64,000 bases of DNA. It comes from Paraclostridium sordellii (GTDB lineage Bacteria > Bacillota > Clostridia > Peptostreptococcales > Peptostreptococcaceae). Shown piece by piece: positions 7,814 to 14,777 of this stretch (positions within the stretch are counted from its first letter, which is position 1; the number at the start of each line of letters is the position of its first letter). The notes under the pieces are model-generated. The model had not been told where the DNA came from, ran no database searches, and saw only the letters and a program-made list of their open reading frames with translations. The stretch spans positions 282,116 to 346,115 of the forward strand of contig NZ_LN679998.1 in NCBI RefSeq assembly GCF_000953675.1, written 5' to 3'. The position numbers and the translations under genes are program-made.

Positions 7814-7880
7814 AGAGATAACAATGAAATCTATAAATATAAAAGACTAAAAAATACATATCAAAGGGAGAACTTAAAGT

Positions 7881-8369
7881 ATGAATATAAAATATTTACA
7901 AGTTGAAGATATAAAGAAACAAGTAGATAAATACATAGGGGAAAACAAAAAGTTAATAGTTACTAAAGGATTAAGAATAAAAGGAAAAAAGATTTTTAAA
8001 TTAGATATTTTAAAAGAATTAAGAATTGAAGAAACAGATATAATTATCAAATTTGAAAGTGGTATAGAAACAGTTGTAACTATTGATGGAACGACGTTTA
8101 TATATGAACAAAATAGTAGGTTAAAAATTGTAAATCAAAATATTTATATATCTATAAATCCTAGAGAGTGTATTAAATATGTAAATTTAGAAAAAGAACT
8201 ACTAGAAAGATCTATTAGTATAGAAGAACTAGCTTTTTGTATTAATGTAGATGAGGAATATATTTTAAAAGTATTAAATAATGAAGTTGATATAAATGTG
8301 GAGGCAGCTTATAAGATAAGAGATACATATTTTAGAGATTTAACATTAAATTATCTATATGCATGCTAA
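7881..8369 (+). CDS. Element protein of unknown function with HTH-like C-terminus
   Basis: Protein of 162 aa preceded by AAAGGGAG. The first 110 residues look beta-rich (IIIKFESGIETVVTIDGTTF). Residues about 112-150 (LEKELLERSISIEELAFCIN, VDEEYILKVLNNEVDINVEA) have the spacing of a small lambda-repressor-like helix-turn-helix, so a DNA-binding role is possible. I do not recognise the family. Confidence 0.6.
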   Translation: MNIKYLQVEDIKKQVDKYIGENKKLIVTKGLRIKGKKIFKLDILKELRIEETDIIIKFESGIETVVTIDGTTFIYEQNSRLKIVNQNIYISINPRECIKYVNLEKELLERSISIEELAFCINVDEEYILKVLNNEVDINVEAAYKIRDTYFRDLTLNYLYAC

Positions 8370-8409
8370 AAAATATAGTGTGAAAATAAAGAAATATTAA
8401 ATATAAAAA

Positions 8410-8447
8410 ATACACTACAAGTAGTAGATAAAGATAAATGTAGTGTC
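8410..8447 (+). repeat. ACACTACA inverted repeat
   Basis: ACACTACA (8412-8419) and TGTAGTGT (8439-8446) form an 8-bp inverted repeat with a 19-base loop. It lies upstream of the J-domain gene; no T-run follows, so it is not an obvious terminator. Confidence 0.35.
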
Positions 8448-8499
8448 AATTCTAATACAGGTATGTCCCAAAATAAGCACTACAAAATGAGGTGAGGTT

Positions 8500-9105
8500 G
8501 TGTTTTGTAAAATAAGAAAAGGTAAAGAATTTTATAGTATTTACATATGTGAAAGATATAGAAAAGATGGGAAAGTAGTGTCAAAAGATAAGAAGATTGT
8601 TAGGTTTGGTTGGCACTCGCTTTATGAAGATGACGAAGAATATACAGGATTAAAAGAAAATCTTCCAAGTACCTTATATAGATTTTTAAATAAATTTATA
8701 AGGGGATATAGCATAGATGTATGGGATGATGTAGAGAGGAAGCTTATTGAAGCTAAAAAAGAATATTATCCTATATACAAAGAAATGGCTATAAAGTGGA
8801 ACGCTGAGTATGAAGAGAAAAAGGCTATTGAAGAGAAGGAAAATCTTTTAGAGTATGAAAAATTTAAAAATAAGTACAAGATTCTGCATCATCAAGAGTT
8901 GTCAGCTAAGTACCAAGAGGGATATTTAAATGGTCAATTATCAAGTATGAATTTTAGTAGTGTAAATAATTTAGATATAGATAATCAAGAAAAGACACTA
9001 CTTAAAGAAGCCTTTAAGTTATTATCTAGGAAGTATCATCCAGATGTTGGGGGTGATACTGATACAATGGCTAAAATAAATAATTTGAAAGAGAAGATAT
9101 TGTAA
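8500..9105 (+). CDS. Protein with C-terminal J-domain-like motif
   Basis: Protein of 201 aa from GTG 8500, chosen because GAGGTGAGG lies just upstream and no ATG nearby is better placed. The N-terminal 70 residues are basic and beta-like. Residues 95-125 are a charged helix with coiled-coil character. The C-terminus EAFKLLSRKYHPDVGGDTD carries the HPD motif of DnaJ J-domains, followed by helix AKINNLKEKIL. Known: J-domains stimulate Hsp70 ATPase; phages use host DnaK/DnaJ in replication. Inference: it may recruit host DnaK to the element's replisome. The J-domain looks cut short at helix III. Confidence 0.65.
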   Translation: MFCKIRKGKEFYSIYICERYRKDGKVVSKDKKIVRFGWHSLYEDDEEYTGLKENLPSTLYRFLNKFIRGYSIDVWDDVERKLIEAKKEYYPIYKEMAIKWNAEYEEKKAIEEKENLLEYEKFKNKYKILHHQELSAKYQEGYLNGQLSSMNFSSVNNLDIDNQEKTLLKEAFKLLSRKYHPDVGGDTDTMAKINNLKEKIL

Positions 9106-9137
9106 GTAAATAAATATGAAAGGAACTAAATAATTAT

Positions 9138-9281
9138 ATGGCTAAGATCACAATAAGTTATGATACAGATAAAGAAAAACAAGAGATTTTAGAGGTTATA
9201 TCTAAGAGGCTTAAAATAAAAAAAATTAGTAAAGAATATGATAGTAAAAAGCATAAAAAGATTTATGTATTTACATATTAA
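9138..9281 (+). CDS. 47-aa small protein
   Basis: The frame from ATG 9138 to TAA 9279-9281 encodes a basic protein starting MAKITISYDTDKEKQEILEV, with a strand-helix-strand look. AAAGGA lies 13 bases upstream, a long spacing. It falls between the J-domain gene and a strong promoter that follows its stop closely. I cannot name a family, but the composition is protein-like. Confidence 0.5.
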   Translation: MAKITISYDTDKEKQEILEVISKRLKIKKISKEYDSKKHKKIYVFTY

Positions 9282-9294
9282 AATAGTTGCACAT

Positions 9295-9323
9295 TTGATT
9301 TAAAATAAGGTAAATGATATAAT
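9295..9323 (+). promoter_or_regulatory. Promoter of the small RNA candidate
   Basis: TTGATT (9295-9300), exactly 17 bases, TATAAT (9318-9323). It starts 14 bases after the previous gene's stop and has no reading frame directly downstream. Confidence 0.65.
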
Positions 9324-9329
9324 AAATAA

Positions 9330-9433
9330 AAAAATAATAACAAGTACCACGCTATTAAAGCGTAAGGCATGAATATAGCCACGGGAAACAATAAACCAGT
9401 ATTTATTATTGGTGTTGTTACCGTGGTTTTTTA
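9330..9433 (+). ncRNA. Small structured RNA candidate of about 100 nt
   Basis: A strong promoter lies just upstream and a strong terminator closes it, with no ribosome site between. Visible structure: a small hairpin CGC-TATTAAA-GCG (9350-9362), then a long terminator stem GCCACGG (9378-9384) / CCGTGGT (9421-9427). An inner helix AACAATAAACCA / TTGGTGTTGTT extends that stem, and TTTTTT follows. It sits between early replication genes and the late small genes of the element. Possible roles are an anti-helper-phage RNA, a replication or packaging regulator, or a leader for the 9474 gene. I cannot assign it to a known RNA family. Confidence 0.55.
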
Positions 9434-9473
9434 TTGCTTATAAATAGATATTTGTAGATGGAGGGATTAATGA

Positions 9474-9611
9474 GTGAATGATAAAGCGAGAGAAGAAAGA
9501 AATGCATATTTACGGGAATGGCGTAAAAAGAATAAAGATAAAATTAAAAAATATAATACGAGATATTGGGAGCGCAAAGCGTCAAAAAGAAAAAAAGAGG
9601 GAGATATATAG
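9474..9611 (+). CDS. 45-aa basic phage-type small protein
   Basis: Starts at GTG 9474, nine bases after GGAGGG (9459-9464), and stops at TAG 9609-9611. The product (NDKAREERNAYLREWRKKNK followed by DKIKKYNTRYWERKA) has the R-x-Y-x-R-E-W-R-x-x-N pattern I associate with short basic proteins common in Firmicute and other prophages; it may bind nucleic acid. An overlapping frame starting at 9478 is a shadow of this gene for its first 45 codons. The next gene begins one base after the stop. Confidence 0.6.
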   Translation: MNDKAREERNAYLREWRKKNKDKIKKYNTRYWERKASKRKKEGDI

Positions 9612-9612
9612 A

Positions 9613-9741
9613 ATGTATGAATCGAGTATAGCAGTGAAAAAAGAAGCTATTAGAAATAAAATATTTGAAATGATAGAAGAATTAAATTATGAGGAATTAT
9701 TAGAAATGGAAAAAATGTTAGATGAGTTGGGGGTTAAATAA
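9613..9741 (+). CDS. 42-aa acidic small protein
   Basis: ATG 9613 follows GAGGGAG (9596-9602) and lies one base past the preceding stop, which indicates translational coupling. The product is helical and acidic at its end (NYEELLEMEKMLDELGVK). The same frame is open further upstream to 9478, but that part overlaps the better-supported 45-aa gene and has biased shadow composition. No function is recognised. Confidence 0.5.
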   Translation: MYESSIAVKKEAIRNKIFEMIEELNYEELLEMEKMLDELGVK

Positions 9742-9742
9742 T

Positions 9743-10288
9743 ATGATAAAAGAAAATATAAAAACAGTAGTAGATACTTATAATTCTAAGATACAGAATA
9801 TATTAAATGAGATATCTGTAATAGATTCAAAAGATCATTATACTAATGAATATAAGAAACAACAAAAGGATCCTAAGTTTAAGCAAATAAAAGATTTAAA
9901 AATTGAAGCTAAAAATAAAATGTTAGATGCTTTTAATACTAAAATAGATGAAATAAAAAATAAAGAAGTATTTAATTTTAGTGATATAGAAACAAGCAAT
10001 ATATTAAAAATGATAGAGATAGGCATAACATCTATGCGTACTGATGAAATACAATATTTAGTAGATAAGTATTCAGATAATCCTGTTATATACAGAGCAA
10101 TAGAATCACAAGTTAAGAGAAATGATATTATGAATATAAAAATGCCATTTAAAACATTTATGCCTAATACTAAGGAGATAGAAAATTTAAGAGATACTTT
10201 ATGTAATAGTATGGATATGAATGATAATTCCTTATTTAGTAGTTTAGCATTTAAAATGACAATGGCTAATAATGATAATATATTTTAA
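9743..10288 (+). CDS. Helical element protein of unknown function
   Basis: Protein of 181 aa from ATG 9743, one base after the previous stop (TAA 9739-9741), with TTGGGGGT as a weak ribosome site. It is lysine-rich and predicted helical throughout, with no cysteine, signal peptide or membrane segment. I do not recognise it. Position in the right half of the element, where satellites keep interference and packaging genes, makes it a candidate helper-interference protein, by position only. Confidence 0.55.
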   Translation: MIKENIKTVVDTYNSKIQNILNEISVIDSKDHYTNEYKKQQKDPKFKQIKDLKIEAKNKMLDAFNTKIDEIKNKEVFNFSDIETSNILKMIEIGITSMRTDEIQYLVDKYSDNPVIYRAIESQVKRNDIMNIKMPFKTFMPNTKEIENLRDTLCNSMDMNDNSLFSSLAFKMTMANNDNIF

Positions 10289-10372
10289 GTTTTAATATGT
10301 AGAGGGATTTATATAGGACCTATATAATTCATATATAAATTAAGGTTAGATTGTGCAAAAGAGGGATTATAT

Positions 10373-10693
10373 ATGGAAAGACCAAGTCATTTACCTAAAG
10401 AGCTAAGCGAGGAGAATTTAAAATGGCTTAGAATATATGGTTATTGTTTAAATGCAGATGATGAAAACTACAAAAAATTAAGAAATACTTTGAAAGAGTG
10501 GTATCCATATGAATATTATTTTTACGTTGATTTAAATTTAAATAATGAAGCTAAAAAGAAATTTGATTCTTTAACTATAGATGATTTTAAGTCATATAAA
10601 GAATACTGGAAATCAGCAAAAACAATTACTAGACACGAGAAAAAGAGATTAATAAAAGAATTATATGGATTAGAAAAAAAGGGGATTATATGA
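10373..10693 (+). CDS. Small helical protein of unknown function
   Basis: Protein of 106 aa after AGAGGGATTATAT. It is rich in aromatic and charged residues (EWYPYEYYFYVDLNLN) and predicted helical, cytoplasmic. A good terminator follows. No family is recognised. Confidence 0.6.
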   Translation: MERPSHLPKELSEENLKWLRIYGYCLNADDENYKKLRNTLKEWYPYEYYFYVDLNLNNEAKKKFDSLTIDDFKSYKEYWKSAKTITRHEKKRLIKELYGLEKKGII

Positions 10694-10702
10694 ATAATAT
10701 TA

Positions 10703-10745
10703 ATAGAGCTATATGATAAAAAATAAAGTCATATAGCTCTTATTA
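10703..10745 (+). terminator. Terminator after 106-aa gene
   Basis: Perfect 12-bp stem AGAGCTATATGA / TCATATAGCTCT followed by TATTATTT. Confidence 0.7.
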
Positions 10746-10892
10746 TTTATGCCTAAATATAGAATTATTGAATTTCACTTTTAAGATTTATATATAATAA
10801 AAGTTGGAATTTTAGAATAGAGTATATGCTTTAAAGTAGAGTTTTAATAATAGCATCCGAATATATTAATTATAAGAGGATAGGGGGAAAAA

Positions 10893-11462
10893 ATGGTTTT
10901 AGAAATATTTATAATTTTAAATTATATTGTGTATGGTAGTGTTATATTATGGGCAATTATAACTCAAGACTTTATATTTTTATTAAGTATAGTGATTTCA
11001 ACTATTGTTATATTTAAAATTCATAATTATTTTATAATTCGAATAAATAATTTTTTAATTATAAATAGATCGAGAAAGACTATACACCAATCTATAGATA
11101 TAAAAACATTTATAATGTTATCTAAAAAAAATAATTTTGAAGAAAATAAAGTTAATGGAAATATACAAAGTTACGTTAGATATGCTAGATATGAATTAAA
11201 AGAATTTTTTATGAATTGTCCATATGATGTAATATTTACGACTACAAACCTTTTTATGGAAAGGCAATTAAAGAGACTACAAAATGAATCTATAATAAAG
11301 ATTGAAAAATGTAATGGCTCAACTAAAATACAATCTCAAATTTTACCTAAAATAATGTTAATGGGCATTAAAACTAATATAAAAAATATATTTAATAAAA
11401 AATATTGGAAGTATATAACTCGGAAAGAGAAAGTAAGTAAGTATAAAATATTTATAAAGTAA
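10893..11462 (+). CDS. Membrane protein of unknown function (right-end cargo)
   Basis: Protein of 189 aa behind AGGATAGGGGG. Two hydrophobic segments at the N-terminus (about 3-25 and 28-50) are followed by a basic cytoplasmic-type domain of some 130 residues (RSRKTIHQSIDIKTFIMLSK, later NCPYDVIFTTTNLFMERQLK). It has its own terminator and lies between the element's core genes and its right end, a usual cargo position. No family is recognised; a membrane-acting defence or exclusion protein is one possibility, by position only. Confidence 0.55.
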   Translation: MVLEIFIILNYIVYGSVILWAIITQDFIFLLSIVISTIVIFKIHNYFIIRINNFLIINRSRKTIHQSIDIKTFIMLSKKNNFEENKVNGNIQSYVRYARYELKEFFMNCPYDVIFTTTNLFMERQLKRLQNESIIKIEKCNGSTKIQSQILPKIMLMGIKTNIKNIFNKKYWKYITRKEKVSKYKIFIK

Positions 11463-11469
11463 AATAATC

Positions 11470-11497
11470 AAGAACTCTAGAAATTGGGTTCTTTTTT
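11470..11497 (+). terminator. Terminator after membrane-protein gene
   Basis: Stem AAGAAC / GTTCTT with a 12-base loop and a TTTTTT tail. Confidence 0.65.
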
Positions 11498-11630
11498 ACT
11501 TTTCAAAACAACACGAATAAGCGAGGTTTTGATATGGATCAATCAAGAAATATAAATAAAGTTAATATATAAGGTATGAAATATTAATATAATTATTTAA
11601 TATAAGAGAAATTTACAAAACAAACAAATA

Positions 11631-11770
11631 ATTACAAAACGACAAAGGGTTAAATAATTAACTTAAAAGTGTTGTAATACCTGAGGTGTATAGTTTAAGC
11701 GTTCTTTATTATATTGAACGTTCTATTGAAAAAGGGTGCATTTTTTATATATAAAGATGCACCCTTTTTT
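11631..11770 (+). ncRNA. Structured repeat copy 1 with terminator (RNA candidate)
   Basis: TTACAAAACGAC (11632-11643), a variable hairpin GGGTTAA-ATAA-TTAACTT, then AGTGTTGTAAT (11668-11678); ATTACAA pairs with TTGTAAT to close the unit. A hairpin AGCGTTC/GAACGTT and a strong terminator AAAAGGGTGCAT / ATGCACCCTTTTTT (11729-11770) follow. The 630-base stretch 11,463-12,091 holds no credible gene but contains this unit, its second copy and a third terminator (12,022-12,059). Confidence 0.5.
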
Positions 11771-11786
11771 ATGGAGTAATCAATTA

Positions 11787-11880
11787 ATTTACAAAACGAC
11801 GAATCTAGCTTTAATTGAGCTATAGTGTTGAAATAACTACGCTTATTTAGAGTAGTTATGTTGTTTTATATGGAGTACTC
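11787..11880 (+). ncRNA. Structured repeat copy 2
   Basis: TTACAAAACGAC (11789-11800) and AGTGTTG (11824-11830) are the same as in copy 1 and have nearly the same spacing (35 versus 36), but the hairpin between them has a different sequence (TAGCTT-TAATT-GAGCTA). Hairpin TAACTAC/GTAGTTA (11834-11858) and the perfect 14-base palindrome ATGGAGTACTCCAT follow. Confidence 0.45.
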
Positions 11881-12021
11881 CATAAACATATTCATATATT
11901 AAGATTAAACATTTATCAATTAAATAAGATAGATTAGGAGATTAGTTACAATTATTTATACTTACTGGACAAGTGAAGCTCAATATATTATATTTAGGAA
12001 AGGGTAAAATTCTAGATTTTT

Positions 12022-12059
12022 AAGAAGCTTAGATAGTTAAACTATTTGAGCTTCTTTTT
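12022..12059 (+). terminator. Hairpin terminator near right end
   Basis: AAGAAGCTTAGATAGTT / AACTATTTGAGCTTCTT with one mismatch and TTTTTA after it. No gene ends just upstream, so it may end an RNA from the structured-repeat region. Confidence 0.55.
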
Positions 12060-12091
12060 AAAATCATAAGAAAATTATATTGATTTAAACT

Positions 12092-12367
12092 TTAGATTAA
12101 AAATATACCTGAGATAAATCCTGTTGCAAAAAATATCACTATATTTAGAGTAGTTAATACTGATTTAGATATATTCTTTTTAGAACATATATTACATATA
12201 AAATCCATTATATTCATAGATATACCTAAAGGTGCACATAAAATAGCAATTTTTCCAAATACACCTATCTGAGTATCGTTACTAAATACATAGTATGAAA
12301 TTATACTTACGCAAATAAGCATTAAAGCTATACGTAACAATAATGAATTGTTTTTAATATTTTTCAT
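12092..12367 (-). CDS. Small membrane protein of unknown function
   Basis: Protein of 91 aa with AAGGAGAG correctly spaced. Three hydrophobic segments (about 10-28, 34-55, 68-90) leave little soluble part. Its middle has CNICSKKN, a pair of cysteines. It is the last gene before the element's right junction and runs opposite to its neighbours, typical of cargo. I cannot assign a function. Confidence 0.55.
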   Translation of the reverse strand: MKNIKNNSLLLRIALMLICVSIISYYVFSNDTQIGVFGKIAILCAPLGISMNIMDFICNICSKKNISKSVLTTLNIVIFFATGFISGIFLI

Positions 12368-12538
12368 AAAATCTCTCCTTAAAATTACTTTATTCTAATT
12401 ATACATTATAAAATTAAAATATATTAAAATTGGACTAAGATAGGCTTTTTAGGGAGTAAAATTTTCTATTCTAAATGGGTTTGAAATGATTAATAGAGTA
12501 TTTATATCTTTATTTCTTAAAATTGATTTAAATAGGCA

Positions 12539-12567
12539 TAACACAAAATAACACAACTATAACACAA
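12539..12567 (+). repeat. Three phased TAACACAA repeats: candidate integrase arm sites
   Basis: TAACACAA occurs at 12539-12546, 12549-12556 and 12560-12567, spaced 10 and 11 bases apart, that is one DNA turn each. They lie 115 bp inside the ssrA-type right junction. Tandem arm-type sites at this distance are usual for integrases with an AP2-like N-terminal domain, which this integrase has. Confidence 0.55.
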
Positions 12568-12681
12568 TTGCATTTAAATAATATCAAAAAATGCTAAATC
12601 TAAAATAATGAAATTTATAATGTATATATTGGAAATACTATAGTGTATAAAAGTAAAAAAACTATTAAAAATAATATATTA

Positions 12682-12701
12682 GACTCCCCTCGTCTCCACC
12701 A
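12682..12701 (+). other. attR: duplicated tmRNA (ssrA) 3' end
   Basis: GACTCCCCTCGTCTCCACCA is the T-loop, acceptor strand and CCA end of a tmRNA. Its acceptor CGTCTCC pairs with the conserved tmRNA 5' end GGGGACG, and B. subtilis tmRNA ends nearly the same way. Nothing upstream of it resembles the rest of tmRNA, so it is a 3' fragment left by integration. It is followed at once by a U-tailed hairpin that fits the native ssrA terminator. Confidence 0.8.
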
Positions 12702-12713
12702 TTGAAAAACACG

Positions 12714-12752
12714 AAAAGATATTGATATATTTATATTAATATCTTTTTTTAT
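12714..12752 (+). terminator. Probable native ssrA terminator
   Basis: AAAAGATATTGATA / TATTAATATCTTTT stem with one G-T pair and seven T, 12 bases after the CCA end. Confidence 0.75.
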
Positions 12753-13210
12753 TTAATGCAGCAGAATATAAACATAGATAGAATAAATAAAGAATATTTA
12801 GAAAATATGAAAGCTATGAGAGTTTAGCTTGTTGAATTTCAATAGTTATTTAGTTCAAAATATAGCTACAATTAGTGAAAGTAAAAAAGTGAAAAGCGCT
12901 AAAAGAAATATTCAATCAGTAATATTAGATGCTCAATTATAAGTTTCAATTAGACATATAAATGGGAATACGCTAGACAGCAGAAAATTTAATTTAGATA
13001 TTATTAACCAAAGAGAAAAAATTAGAAAGCAATCTAAAATAATTAAAATTAAGTAGCAAATAATAAATATATCGTTATTTTAAAGGATATGATGTATAAT
13101 AGAAAAGATAAGCACTTTTTATGTTTAGATATTAAATGGCATATGAAGTGTTTATTTTTATTTTGTAAACAATTTAGATTAATATAAAAGGAAACAAAAA
13201 GGAGATATAA
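12753..13210. other. Intergenic region with decayed coding trace and helicase leader
   Basis: Between about 12,830 and 13,056 short open pieces (FNSYLVQNIATISESKKVKS and HINGNTLDSRKFNLDIINQR) are broken by stops and look like a decayed gene, not identifiable. Bases 13,111-13,160 hold a hairpin AAGCACTT / AAGTGTTT with a T-rich tail, downstream of a TATAAT at 13,095-13,100. It may be an attenuator in the helicase leader. Confidence 0.35.
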
Positions 13211-14452
13211 ATGCTATTTACAGATTTAGACATAATTAAGCCGATACAAAAGGCGTTAAAAGAAGAGGGCTATTTAAAGCCAACACCAATACAATCAAAG
13301 TCAATAACACCATTATTAGAAGGTAGAAACTTGTTAGGATGTGCGCAGACAGGTACTGGTAAAACTGCATCTTTTGCAATTCCTATAATACAACAAATAT
13401 ATAATGATAAAAAAGCCCTAAAAGGCAAAAGAACTATAAAAGCGGTAATACTAGCACCCACAAGAGAATTAGCAATACAAATAGAAGAAAACTTTGCAGC
13501 TTATGCAAGGTATACAAATATAAAAAGTTTGGTGATATTTGGAGGCGTATCTCAAAATGCTCAAACTAAAGCATTAAAACAAGGGGTAGATATACTAATA
13601 GCAACTCCAGGTAGAATGATTGATTTATACAATCAAAAATTCTTAAAATTAAATGATGTTAAGCATTTTGTTTTAGATGAAGCTGATAGTATGTTAGATA
13701 TGGGTATGATACATGATGTAAAAAGAATAATGAACTATTTTCCAAAGGTTAGACAAAATATATTTTTCTCAGCTACTATGCCAAAAGAAATATCAAAATT
13801 AGCAGATTCAATATTTAAAAATCCAGTTAGAGTAGAGGTTGCACCAGTTTCATCAACAACTGAGATGGTTGACCAAAATATTTACTTTGTAAGTAAAAAG
13901 CAAAAGATAAACTTACTTATAGAGTTATTAAAAAATAATCCAAAAGAATCTGTACTTGTATTTTCAAGAACAAAACATGGAGCAAATAAAATAACAAAAG
14001 AGCTAATATCATCATCAATAAATGCTACTGCCATACATGGGAATAAGTCTCAAAATGCAAGACAACTAGCATTAAATGACTTTAAAGAAGGTCATATTAG
14101 AGTACTGGTAGCAACTGATATAGCTGCAAGAGGAATTGATATTGATGATCTACCATATGTAATAAATTATGATTTACCAGAAGTTGCAGAGACTTATGTT
14201 CATAGAATTGGAAGAACAGGAAGAGCGGGAAGAAGCGGTAGAGCAACAGCATTTTGTTCAATGGAAGAAAGAGACCTGTATAAGGCTATAGAAAAACTTA
14301 TAAATAAAAAGATTAAAGTTGTAGAAAATCACAGTTTTGTATCTAGTGCAGAGGATATAACTGTATCAGCTAAAAAGAATAATAGGGGTAGAAGAAGACC
14401 TAATAGAAGTAACAATAATAAAAATAAAGATAAATTTACAAATAAACATTAA
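13211..14452 (+). CDS. DEAD-box ATP-dependent RNA helicase
   Basis: Protein of 413 aa after AAAGGAGAT. All family motifs are present: the Q motif (GYLKPTPIQ), Walker A AQTGTGKT, PTRELA, TPGR, DEAD, SAT (FFSATM), ARGIDI, and HRIGRTGR. The C-terminal 50 residues are basic and Asn/Arg-rich without a DbpA or CsdA RNA-binding domain, so it is the short RhlE/CshB-like form. It probably remodels rRNA or mRNA, often in the cold; a leader hairpin upstream is compatible with cold-dependent expression. It lies between the current right junction and an older att-like scar. Confidence 0.9.
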   Translation: MLFTDLDIIKPIQKALKEEGYLKPTPIQSKSITPLLEGRNLLGCAQTGTGKTASFAIPIIQQIYNDKKALKGKRTIKAVILAPTRELAIQIEENFAAYARYTNIKSLVIFGGVSQNAQTKALKQGVDILIATPGRMIDLYNQKFLKLNDVKHFVLDEADSMLDMGMIHDVKRIMNYFPKVRQNIFFSATMPKEISKLADSIFKNPVRVEVAPVSSTTEMVDQNIYFVSKKQKINLLIELLKNNPKESVLVFSRTKHGANKITKELISSSINATAIHGNKSQNARQLALNDFKEGHIRVLVATDIAARGIDIDDLPYVINYDLPEVAETYVHRIGRTGRAGRSGRATAFCSMEERDLYKAIEKLINKKIKVVENHSFVSSAEDITVSAKKNNRGRRRPNRSNNNKNKDKFTNKH

Positions 14453-14587
14453 AATTAAAATATGGTTGCTAAGCTAATCCGAACCTAAGTAGTAATTAGC
14501 CTAGTTATTCAGCTATAAGGGTTAAAGATAATTTAGCGAACTTAGATAGTTAAAGAAGTAATAATAAAATCGTGGAAATTATTCATT

Positions 14588-14644
14588 GGATTCATCTCCA
14601 CTATTAAATAAAAAAGATATTAGTAATTACTAATATCTTTTTTA
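14588..14644 (+). other. Decayed second ssrA-end scar with terminator
   Basis: GGATTCATCTCCACTATT (14588-14605) resembles the real junction (TCGTCTCCACCATT) and is followed, as there, by a hairpin of nearly the same sequence: AAAAAGATATTAGTA / TACTAATATCTTTTT (14611-14643). Both the scar and the terminator copy support a former ssrA 3' end. Divergence is high, so chance similarity of the short core is possible. Confidence 0.45.
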
Positions 14645-14777
14645 TTTTACTATCAATCTAGATTTAAAATTAGTAAAATAATTTCTTCAAATATTTTTTA
14701 AAATACTTTATTTGAAAATTTACATCCCAAAGTGCTATTATGACCTCATAAGACAAAACGAAACAAAGTAGGAGGAA

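Larger units (their letters stand above)
1..12701 (+). mobile_element. Integrated phage-satellite-like element in ssrA (left end outside window)
   Basis: Seen: a leftward tyrosine integrase and repressor, rightward Cro-like, excisionase-like, replication-initiator and DnaB-like helicase genes, then a run of small unassigned genes, ending at a 20-base copy of the tmRNA 3' end. Three helically phased TAACACAA repeats lie about 115 bp inside that end. No terminase, portal, capsid, tail, holin or conjugation gene is visible. Known: ssrA is a common integration site and phage-inducible chromosomal islands (PICI) show this int / switch / rep order, with accessory genes outside int and near the other end. 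Inference: a PICI-like satellite carrying RnlAB-like and RES-domain cargo. A deleted prophage or an integrated replicon are the alternatives. The intact ssrA and left junction should lie upstream of base 1. Confidence 0.7.

Noticed and set aside
9478-9612. Upstream half of the 87-aa frame as coding
   Set aside because: It overlaps a better-supported 45-aa gene in another frame with a correctly spaced GGAGGG; composition is a +1 shadow of that gene.
12682-12701. Complete tRNA gene
   Set aside because: Only the last 20 bases of a tRNA/tmRNA-like 3' end are present; no D-arm, anticodon arm or 5' acceptor strand upstream.
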